Below, one piece after another: positions 1 to 5,201 of a stretch of 5,201 nucleotides of DNA (positions within the stretch are counted from its first letter, which is position 1; the number at the start of each line of letters is the position of its first letter). Below the pieces are notes generated by a model. That model was not told where the DNA came from, searched no databases, and saw only the letters and a list, made by a program, of their open reading frames with translations. A program made the translations under genes and the position numbers. This DNA comes from Acidilobaceae archaeon (lineage in GTDB: Archaea > Thermoproteota > Thermoprotei_A > Sulfolobales > Acidilobaceae), in contig JALUDK010000105.1 of the NCBI GenBank assembly GCA_027044005.1, positions 1 through 5,201 of the forward strand, written 5' to 3'.

Positions 1-1
1 G

Positions 2-1822
2 TCTAGCATAGCCAGGCTAGTCAGGCTGGCCTGGGAGTACAGGCCCCGGGTCATAGCCGTTGATAACCCGTACGAGCTGGCCCAAACAACCAGGGACCTA
101 GTCAGGATACTCTCTATGCTACCCCCAGACGCGATGGTAATCCAGGTAAACATGGGGGAAGACGGGCCTATAGACGTGAGGGAGGCGGCCAGGAGGGCAG
201 GCCTAGACCCGGGCCAGGGCAAGCCTAGCCCGGGGAGGACAGCGTACCTCCTAGCAGTACTCGCCTCCCGGGGAGTAGGGAAGCCCCTGAGGGTCGTGGA
301 GGAGAAGACGCTCATAACGGTCTCCCGTGGGAGGGGAGGGAGTTCTGGGGGGTGGAGCCAGCAGAGGTTTCAGAGGAGGGTCAGGGCGACGATACACGCA
401 GTGGCTACTAGGATAAAGGAGGAGCTGGACAAGGCCGGGCTCGAGTATGATTACAGGTACAGGAGGAGCACCGGGGGCCTGGAGTCGGCGGTCTTCACAG
501 TGTACGCCCCCAGGTCGAGGCTCCGGGGCGTTGTGAAGCCCTACAGGGGCCCCGACTACACTATCGAGGTGAAGCCCGTCTACAGGGCCAAGCTATACCT
601 GGAGGAGGGCCGTGGCAGGCCGGTGATAGTAGGCCTAGACCCCGGCATCTCCACCGGGCTAGCAGTGATAGACCTAGCTGGCAGGGTGCTCCACCTAGCC
701 AGCTACAAGGGGATAGACAGGGGAGGCATAATCCAGGAGATCCTAGCCCACGGCTCTCCGATAATCGTGGCCGCAGACGTGAACCCTCCCCCGGATACTG
801 TCAGGAGCGTGGCCTCCAAGCTAGGGGCGGAGGTCTACACCCCGCCCCAGGACATGACCACGGAGGAGAAGAGGGAGCTAGCCTCCAGGATCCACGGCGC
901 CAAGCCAAGGGACTCCCACCAGAGGGATGCACTGGCGGCAGCGTACAAGGCCTACCAGGCCCTCCTATCCAAGATGAGGCAGATAGACTCCTACCTAGGC
1001 AAGTTCGACCTCGAGCTCGACCCGGAGGAGGTTAAGGCGGAGGTCCTCAGGGGCACAACCCTCGCGGAGGCGGTGGAGAGGCAGATAATGAGGATAATAG
1101 GTGAGACTAGGAGGGGCGAGGAGAAGCAGAGGCCTGCTAGGAGGGAGCAGAGGCAGGAGGCAGGGGAGGGGGTCGACTACGCCGGGATCATAGAGGGGCT
1201 CAAGGCCGAGAAGAGGAGGCTGGAGGATAAGATAGCGGCACTCGAGGCAGAGCTGGAGAGGGAGAGGCTCAACGCCCGGCTAGCAATACAAGAGGCCAGG
1301 GCCGAGGCGTACAGGGACCAGGAGCTCAGGGCCCTCAGGAGCAGGATCGAGAGGCTAGAAGAGGAGGCCAGGAGGCTCAAGGAGATGGTGGAGGAGTACA
1401 AGTCGGCTGCCAACAGGCTAGCGGCCATGGTGGTCGCCGCCGCCCGCGGAGACCTAGTCCTGGCCGCCAGGGTCAAGGTCCTCACAACTAGGAACGTGAA
1501 CAGGATCCCCCAGGGGGCTAGGATACTCATAGTGGAGGACCCCAACACCTTCGAGAAGGCAGCCCTCGAGAGGCTGGCAGAGGCGGGGATCGAGGGGGTC
1601 ATAGTCGAGCCCGGCCCCCTGGCCAACGCTCTTAGGAGGACCATGACGCCAGCCCTAAGGCCCGGGTACAGGGTAGTAGAGGAGGCCGGCGTGATCCTAG
1701 TAGAGTCCAGGGCATTGGAGGACGCGCTCCTAGAGAAGAGGAGGATGGAGGAGGAGAGGACTAGCAGGGTCGACCTCGAGAGGCTTATCTCGGAGTATAG
1801 GATGAGGAGGATGAAGGCATAA
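2..1822 (+). CDS. DUF460-family protein with RNase H-like domain and coiled coil (5' end outside window)
   Basis: The frame is open from base 2, 38 codons before the first ATG (116). Those codons read like family sequence (VIAVDNPYEL at visible residues 17-26), so the gene starts upstream; 606 residues are visible. Residues 1-50 finish an N-terminal alpha/beta domain. Residues 108-128 form a basic Gly-rich stretch ending in GGWSQQRFQRRVR. Residues 207-320 form an RNase H/RuvC-like domain with GLDPGISTG (Asp213), AADVN (Asp259) and DSHQRDA (Asp304, Asp309), the usual acidic set for metal-dependent nuclease folds. Residues about 393-473 are a charged heptad-like coiled coil, followed by an alpha/beta C-terminal domain and a basic tail. 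There is no signal peptide or membrane segment, so it is probably cytoplasmic. The family is archaeal and, as far as I know, has no settled biochemical function; a nucleic-acid or ribosome-linked role is inferred. The stop is TAA. Family assignment is strong, activity is not. Confidence 0.88.
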   Translation, partial: SSIARLVRLAWEYRPRVIAVDNPYELAQTTRDLVRILSMLPPDAMVIQVNMGEDGPIDVREAARRAGLDPGQGKPSPGRTAYLLAVLASRGVGKPLRVVEEKTLITVSRGRGGSSGGWSQQRFQRRVRATIHAVATRIKEELDKAGLEYDYRYRRSTGGLESAVFTVYAPRSRLRGVVKPYRGPDYTIEVKPVYRAKLYLEEGRGRPVIVGLDPGISTGLAVIDLAGRVLHLASYKGIDRGGIIQEILAHGSPIIVAADVNPPPDTVRSVASKLGAEVYTPPQDMTTEEKRELASRIHGAKPRDSHQRDALAAAYKAYQALLSKMRQIDSYLGKFDLELDPEEVKAEVLRGTTLAEAVERQIMRIIGETRRGEEKQRPARREQRQEAGEGVDYAGIIEGLKAEKRRLEDKIAALEAELERERLNARLAIQEARAEAYRDQELRALRSRIERLEEEARRLKEMVEEYKSAANRLAAMVVAAARGDLVLAARVKVLTTRNVNRIPQGARILIVEDPNTFEKAALERLAEAGIEGVIVEPGPLANALRRTMTPALRPGYRVVEEAGVILVESRALEDALLEKRRMEEERTSRVDLERLISEYRMRRMKA

Positions 1823-1830
1823 GACGACCC

Positions 1831-1838
1831 CCTTTAAC
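1831..1838 (+). promoter_or_regulatory. Possible TATA box for the HIT-DHH pair
   Basis: The only A/T-rich run in the short gap is CCTTTAAC, with core TTTAA at 1833-1837. An archaeal TATA box centred near 1835 would place transcription start near 1861, giving an almost leaderless message for the GTG at 1866. No clear purine-rich BRE precedes it. The pair could instead be read through from the upstream gene. Confidence 0.4.
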
Positions 1839-1843
1839 CCCCT

Positions 1844-1857
1844 CCCAGCCTCCTGGG
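1844..1857 (+). repeat. Short perfect inverted repeat beside the HIT start
   Basis: Arms CCCAG (1844-1848) and CTGGG (1853-1857) flank a 4-base loop, CCTC. The right arm overlaps the GGTGA element at 1856-1860. It could be a small hairpin in read-through mRNA, a weak operator, or chance in GC-rich DNA. Confidence 0.4.
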
Positions 1858-1860
1858 TGA
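1856..1860 (+). promoter_or_regulatory. Shine-Dalgarno-like GGTGA favouring the GTG at 1866
   Basis: GGTGA can pair with the conserved archaeal 16S rRNA 3' end and lies 5 bases before the GTG at 1866. It contains the alternative GTG at 1857, suggesting that codon is part of the ribosome site and not the start. It would act only in transcripts beginning upstream of it, for example read-through from the preceding gene. Confidence 0.4.
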
Positions 1861-1865
1861 CGGGG

Positions 1866-2405
1866 GTGGCTAGGATAGTGTGGCCCAAGCCATGGTACAG
1901 TAACCTCTGGGCGCCGTGGAGGATGGCCTATATAAAGAGCCACGGGGAGAGGAGGGGGTGCGTCTTCTGTGAGGCGCCCAACATGGGGGTCAACCCGGAG
2001 AGTCTGGTAGTCTATAAGGGTGCTAGGAACTATATCATACTGAACAAGTACCCCTACAACAGCGGCCACCTGATGGTGGTTCCATACAGGCACGTATCCA
2101 GGCTGGAGGACCTGACGGTGGAGGAGCTGGCGGAGATGATGATCCTAGTCAGGGCCAGCGTGAAGGCGCTGAAGAAGGCGTACAAGCCCCACGGCTTCAA
2201 CATAGGCATGAATCTAGGCGAGGCGGCGGGGGCCGGGATAGCTGACCACCTGCACATGCACATAGTGCCCCGCTGGGTGGGGGACACCAACTACATGACC
2301 ATAACAGCGGGGGCCAAGGTTATACCCCAGAGCCTAGAGGAGGCGTGGAAGGTCCTCAAGCCGCTGGTTGAGGAGGCGGTGAGGGAGGAGGCACCGGAGA
2401 AATGA
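1866..2405 (+). CDS. HIT-family nucleotide hydrolase/transferase
   Basis: The catalytic HIT motif is HLHMHIV (His128, His130, His132 counted from the GTG at 1866; His130 is the expected nucleophile that forms a nucleotidyl intermediate). N-terminal LWAPWRMAYI, then CVFC (Cys32, Cys35) with GHLMVVPYRH (His68, His76) gives a likely structural zinc or fold-stabilising set. GFNIGMNLG precedes the catalytic motif, and RWVGDTNYM follows it, as in the longer Ap4A phosphorylase/GalT-like HIT proteins of archaea and actinobacteria. At about 179 residues it is a little longer than minimal HIT proteins. Expected substrates are dinucleoside polyphosphates or adenylylated molecules in the cytoplasm; the exact substrate cannot be read from sequence. 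An upstream GTG at 1857 would add three residues. The stop overlaps the next gene's start, so the two are probably co-translated. Confidence 0.93.
   Translation: MARIVWPKPWYSNLWAPWRMAYIKSHGERRGCVFCEAPNMGVNPESLVVYKGARNYIILNKYPYNSGHLMVVPYRHVSRLEDLTVEELAEMMILVRASVKALKKAYKPHGFNIGMNLGEAAGAGIADHLHMHIVPRWVGDTNYMTITAGAKVIPQSLEEAWKVLKPLVEEAVREEAPEK
2383..2391 (+). promoter_or_regulatory. Purine-rich ribosome-binding stretch for the DHH gene
   Basis: GGGAGGAGG lies inside the end of the HIT gene, 10 bases before the ATG at 2402. It resembles a Shine-Dalgarno sequence, but purine-rich codons are common here, so reinitiation through the ATGA overlap is an equally good explanation. Confidence 0.35.
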
Positions 2406-3391
2406 ACCACCTATACATAGTGACCCACACCGACCTAGACGGGGTCGGCGCTGCGGCGGCAGTGGTTAGGATCCTAGGCAGGGTAGACGGCGGCTACACA
2501 ACCATCTACGCCGAGCCCTACAACGTACACGAGAGGCTAGAGGCGATATCGGGGCACGCAGAGAGGGGGGACCTAGTAGTGGTGACAGACCTAGGCCCCA
2601 ACAGGGACTCCTTCAAGCACGCCCTAAAGATCGTGGATGACATGACGAGCCGCGGAGTCAGGGTGGAGTGGGTAGACCACCACATATGGAGCGGCGAGGA
2701 CCTCCAAGCCCTAGAAGCCGCGGGGGCCAGGGTATGGGTAGACAGGAACACCTGCGCAACCGGGGCAGTGGTAAGGCACCTCCCCAGGAGCCACGGCACC
2801 CTGGCAGACGACTACCTACTAGAACTAGAGCGGGTAGTCTGCTCAGCAGACCTATGGAGGTGGGACCACCACCTCTCAACAAGGCTATTCCGCATACTAG
2901 GCAGCGGCGACCATAACGGGGACGAGTGGAGGGACAAGGTCCTAGACAAGCTGGCTAGGGGCATACTATGGGACAACGAGCTGGAGGAGAGGCTACAGGA
3001 CTACATAACACGGGAGCTGGAGGGCTACAACCGGATCCAGGCTACAGTCTACACACTATCAAAGAGGGGGTGCAGGGTCGCGGCAGCGGCAAAAGGCAGG
3101 GGGCCACCAGCCAACAGCTTCATAGGGGCAATGCTCCTAGCCAGGTACCAGGCAGACATAGCAGTGATAGTCAGGAGCAACGGGGGACTATCCCTCAGGA
3201 GCAGGGAAGTGAACGTGCAGCCAGTTGCATCAAGGCTAGGCGGCGGGGGCCACCCAAGGGCCTCGGGCGCCAGGATAGAGATACCCCTCTACGTGAGGCT
3301 GGCCTCAAGGATCTACCCCCGGGCCCTATCCTGGTATGCGGCCAGGATAGTCTACAAGGCGGCCCAGGAGACGGGGGCATGTGGAGGCTAG
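2402..3391 (+). CDS. DHH-DHHA1 family phosphoesterase (RecJ/NrnA-like superfamily)
   Basis: The 329-residue protein has the DHH superfamily motifs in order: HTDLDG (residues 9-14, Asp11 and Asp13), VTDLG (Asp63), VDHH (Asp92-His94) and SADLW (Asp150). These would bind two catalytic metal ions, usually Mn2+. A linker leads to a C-terminal DHHA1 domain with GGGGHPRASGA (residues 280-290), the substrate-binding loop. The family cleaves phosphodiesters in short oligonucleotides, cyclic dinucleotide products or single-stranded DNA/RNA. All metal ligands seem present, so it should be active and is not a Cdc45-like inactive homologue. It lacks the extra nucleic-acid-binding domains of full RecJ, which favours small substrates, by inference. 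A second DHH triplet at 155-157 lies outside the standard motif positions. ATG overlaps the HIT stop (ATGA), showing an operon. No signal peptide; cytoplasmic. Substrate is uncertain. Confidence 0.92.
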   Translation: MNHLYIVTHTDLDGVGAAAAVVRILGRVDGGYTTIYAEPYNVHERLEAISGHAERGDLVVVTDLGPNRDSFKHALKIVDDMTSRGVRVEWVDHHIWSGEDLQALEAAGARVWVDRNTCATGAVVRHLPRSHGTLADDYLLELERVVCSADLWRWDHHLSTRLFRILGSGDHNGDEWRDKVLDKLARGILWDNELEERLQDYITRELEGYNRIQATVYTLSKRGCRVAAAAKGRGPPANSFIGAMLLARYQADIAVIVRSNGGLSLRSREVNVQPVASRLGGGGHPRASGARIEIPLYVRLASRIYPRALSWYAARIVYKAAQETGACGG

Positions 3392-3398
3392 AATAAAA
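3392..3398 (+). promoter_or_regulatory. Probable TATA box for the surface-protein gene
   Basis: AATAAAA follows the TAG stop of the DHH gene directly and is the clearest A/T run in the gap. Centred near 3395, it predicts transcription start near 3421 and a leader of about 13 bases to the ATG at 3434. This suggests the membrane module has its own promoter. A second A/T stretch, CTATATGA (3414-3421), is too close to the start to serve the same gene. Confidence 0.5.
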
Positions 3399-3423
3399 CC
3401 CCTCGCCGTGGCCCTATATGAAG

Positions 3424-3427
3424 GGTG
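3424..3427 (+). promoter_or_regulatory. Shine-Dalgarno-like GGTG favouring the ATG at 3434
   Basis: GAAGGGTG (3420-3427) ends in GGTG, which can pair with the 16S rRNA 3' end and lies 6 bases before the ATG at 3434. The alternative GTG at 3425 is inside this element. The predicted transcription start near 3421 would keep the element in the message. Confidence 0.45.
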
Positions 3428-3439
3428 CATGGGATGCAC
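3425..3439 (+). repeat. Perfect inverted repeat over the translation start
   Basis: GTGCAT (3425-3430) and ATGCAC (3434-3439) are exact reverse complements separated by GGG. The arms contain both candidate start codons. In mRNA it could form a 6-bp stem sequestering the start; in DNA it could be an operator just downstream of the predicted transcription start. Chance is not excluded. Confidence 0.5.
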
Positions 3440-5176
3440 GCCTCCACGGCCGCGGCCCTCCTAGTGATCCTAATAGCCTGGGCCGCGGCCCCAGCGCTAG
3501 CCCAGGACGATGTTGGCAAGCTCGGGGAGACGATTATCAGGCACCCACCGCAGATCCCCCCACCTCCCCCCACTGTGTATACTAGCTACGTCAACCTGAC
3601 GGGGGAGGAGCTCTCCTGCGTGAGCCTAGGGGTAGCGGTGTACCTAGAGACCCTTGCCCTTATAGGGAAGAGCATGGTTGGTGACGATGGCGTAGCCAGG
3701 GTGGGGGACTACTCCATACCAGCCAGCTCCCTAAGCGACCTGGAGTACCTGGCCAGCATATTCTACACGGCCTCAGTATACCTGGCGGTCGGCGAGGACG
3801 GTAAGGCTGAGAAGATGCTCCAAGACGTGGGATATAGTGAGGTGGCGAAGCGGCTGGAGGCGCTGGGAGACGCCTTGAAGCTCTCCTCAGCCCGGGGTAG
3901 CAACCTTAGCCTGGCCGCCGCCCTAGTATCAATAACACCCCTCCTCACCTGCCTAGACGATGACCCCCCGCTAGAGTACCCGGTCATAGAGCCGGGTGAC
4001 GTGGTGAGGGCGCAGAAGGTGCTAGCGGAGGGCCTAGACCCGGAGAGGATAAGCGAGGAGGAGGTACTATCCAACCTGTCCCTCATGGTCACATACCAGG
4101 TCTCGCTGGCCCTGGAGAGGGTGTCCCCGGATACAGGGTACCATATATACCGGGGGGTTAACACCTCTGGCGAGCCCCTCTACCCCTTCCAACTACCGCC
4201 ATGCCAGGGAGAAGCCACCCAGGCCTGGGAGAGGGTAGCATGCCTCATACCCCAGGACTTCCCCACAAGATTCCACCTAATACCAAGCCTGCTCCTAGCC
4301 CAGAGGATATCGGGGAACACATGGATCCTACCCCTCCCGGGAGAGGAGGCGGCCAGTTACTACGATACGATCGAGAAGCTTGACAGGTTCGCCAACGTAT
4401 ACGAAACCCTACTCAAGTCCACGCTACAGGTAAACATAACCCTAACCAAGGAGGAACCCCAAGCCCAGCTGCCAGAGCTACAAGACATAGACCCGACAAA
4501 CCTAGAACAGGAGCTAAGGGACATACTCAGGGAGAGGAGGCTACGCCAGGAGATAAGCCAGCCACCACCAGGCACAGGTCCACAGCCAACCCAGGAGGTC
4601 AAGGTCACAAGCGACCTAGCAGATATAGCCAAGACCAGGCTAACAGACTTCAAGAACCTACTCAGAGACGTTGCAGGAGTGAGGGAGAAGATAGACACTA
4701 CACTCAACATACAAGCATCAAGGCCACCAAGCATAGGAGGGGTAACCCTCGGAAACACTCAGCCCCTAGCCATAAGGGTGCCAGACATAAACCCCTGGCT
4801 ACTAGCAGCCCCAATCATAGTATTCACCGCCTACATGGCCAGGGACACCCTCTCGGTAATCGGCTCAATAGCCCGGGGACTCCTAGCCAGGAGGGTCAGG
4901 GTAGGAGCCCCAGAGCCAGTGCTATGCTACGAAGCCGCCCTAAAGGCTGCCGAGAGGCGGGGCATCTACAAGACGCCCAGCGAGACACCCAGGGAGTTCC
5001 TAGAGAGGGCCCGACTCGCCCTTGGCCCGGAGGAGGCCCGGGGCCTCGAGGAGGCTACCAGGGTCTACGAGGTGTACAAGTACGCTGGGGCCGAGCCAGG
5101 CAGGGCGGAGCTGGACAAGTGCTGGAGGAGCGTAAGGGGGATGCTAAAGCCATGGGGCTCCCTAAGAAGACGGTAG
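3434..5176 (+). CDS. Secreted-anchored surface protein with DUF4129-like cytoplasmic tail
   Basis: Numbered from ATG 3434 (580 residues; GTG 3425 would add three). Residues 6-19 are a hydrophobic signal core ending in ALAQ, with likely cleavage after residue 23. The ectodomain of about 430 residues matches nothing I recognise: a Pro-rich stretch near 38-46, mostly helical segments, four cysteines (62, 173, 257, 270) that could form disulfides, and five N-X-S/T sequons (Asn54, 157, 214, 243, 334). A charged helical region (about 345-375), a Pro/Gln linker (376-387) and a further helical segment lead to one membrane helix (about 452-469), followed by a basic stretch that predicts the tail inside. 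The tail (about 495-567) has YEAALKAAERRGIY, TPSETPREFLERA and VYEVYKYAG, the pattern of the DUF4129 domain also found at the C terminus of TgpA-type transglutaminases. No transglutaminase catalytic triad is seen. It overlaps the next gene and probably belongs to a membrane-associated complex. Confidence 0.82.
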   Translation: MHASTAAALLVILIAWAAAPALAQDDVGKLGETIIRHPPQIPPPPPTVYTSYVNLTGEELSCVSLGVAVYLETLALIGKSMVGDDGVARVGDYSIPASSLSDLEYLASIFYTASVYLAVGEDGKAEKMLQDVGYSEVAKRLEALGDALKLSSARGSNLSLAAALVSITPLLTCLDDDPPLEYPVIEPGDVVRAQKVLAEGLDPERISEEEVLSNLSLMVTYQVSLALERVSPDTGYHIYRGVNTSGEPLYPFQLPPCQGEATQAWERVACLIPQDFPTRFHLIPSLLLAQRISGNTWILPLPGEEAASYYDTIEKLDRFANVYETLLKSTLQVNITLTKEEPQAQLPELQDIDPTNLEQELRDILRERRLRQEISQPPPGTGPQPTQEVKVTSDLADIAKTRLTDFKNLLRDVAGVREKIDTTLNIQASRPPSIGGVTLGNTQPLAIRVPDINPWLLAAPIIVFTAYMARDTLSVIGSIARGLLARRVRVGAPEPVLCYEAALKAAERRGIYKTPSETPREFLERARLALGPEEARGLEEATRVYEVYKYAGAEPGRAELDKCWRSVRGMLKPWGSLRRR

Positions 5177-5201
5177 CAGTACTCCTCATAATAATAGCGC
5201 T
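5152..5201 (+). CDS. Start of a probable membrane or exported protein (cut by window end)
   Basis: ATG at 5152 opens a frame that stays open to the window end: MGLPKKTVAVLLIIIAL. Two lysines followed by an aliphatic run is a typical signal peptide or membrane-anchor start. It overlaps the end of the preceding gene by 25 bases in another frame, indicating co-transcription. TAAGGGGG (5133-5140), 11 bases upstream, is a possible ribosome site. In DUF4129 operons such a position is often held by a DUF4350-like or other membrane protein, followed by MoxR and DUF58 genes, but only 16 full residues are visible and no family can be assigned. Confidence 0.6.
   Translation, partial: MGLPKKTVAVLLIIIA

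Noticed and set aside
1177..1644. Long open frame on the minus strand opposite the coiled coil of the first gene
   Set aside because: It is Ser/Leu/Ala-rich low-complexity sequence made by reading GAG/AGG-rich codons backwards; the + strand frame has clear family motifs.
1823..1865. A transcription terminator after the first gene
   Set aside because: There is no T-rich run longer than three bases, which archaeal termination normally needs, and the 5-bp hairpin is not followed by U's.
2968..3396. 142-codon open frame on the + strand inside the DHH gene
   Set aside because: It overlaps the DHHA1 domain in another frame, has Gly/Arg/Gln-rich composition with no recognisable motif, and reflects high GC.
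3392..3433. A small RNA or tRNA gene in the gap before the surface-protein gene
   Set aside because: The gap is about 40 bases, too short for a tRNA, and has no cloverleaf or C/D box pattern.
3763..4164. 133-codon open frame on the minus strand in the surface-protein gene
   Set aside because: Ser/Arg-rich shadow of the real + strand gene; no promoter, ribosome site or motif of its own.
4360..4758. 132-codon minus-strand open frame with hydrophobic stretches
   Set aside because: The apparent membrane-like segments come from Ser/Leu reverse complements of Glu/Arg/Gln codons; the + frame is better supported.
3434..5176. The surface protein as an active transglutaminase (TgpA)
   Set aside because: It has only one internal membrane helix and no Cys-His-Asp transglutaminase core; only the C-terminal tail resembles that family.

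Overview
The window looks like a hyperthermophilic archaeon, most likely a crenarchaeon of the Desulfurococcales type. Arg is almost always AGG, CTA (Leu) and ATA (Ile) are common, and the coding strand is purine-loaded and GC-rich. Intergenic gaps are about 30-40 bp, with A/T-rich TATA-like boxes just before genes. The best anchor is the first gene, a member of an archaeal protein family (DUF460). The genus assignment is inference only. All genes are on the + strand, and I see no rRNA, tRNA, CRISPR array, insertion sequence or integration scar.

Layout. (1) Positions 2-1822 hold the 3' part of a large DUF460-type gene whose true start lies upstream of the window. It has the end of an N-terminal alpha/beta domain, a segment with a GGWSQQRF motif that recalls eRF1/Vms1-type release factors, an RNase H-like domain with its acidic residues in place, a long coiled coil and a C-terminal alpha/beta domain. 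(2) After a 34-43 bp gap with a TATA-like box and a small inverted repeat come two translationally coupled genes (ATGA overlap): a HIT-family nucleotide hydrolase/transferase and a DHH-DHHA1 phosphoesterase. (3) After another short gap with a TATA-like box comes a long cell-surface protein with a signal peptide, a large ectodomain with sequons, one membrane helix and a DUF4129-like cytoplasmic tail. (4) A 25-bp overlap leads into a further gene, cut by the window end, that opens with a hydrophobic segment.

How they may work together. The first three genes fit nucleotide/RNA turnover or ribosome-associated quality control: an RNase H-fold protein with a release-factor-like motif, a HIT enzyme acting on nucleotide phosphoanhydrides, and a DHH enzyme cleaving phosphodiesters of short nucleotides. 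This is inference from family and position. The last two genes appear to start a separate membrane module. DUF4129 proteins often neighbour MoxR AAA+ ATPases and DUF58 proteins, so those are predicted just downstream of the window.

In both short intergenic regions the most upstream possible GTG start lies inside a GGTG Shine-Dalgarno-like element, with a second start codon 9 bp further on. I prefer the downstream starts (1866 and 3434).
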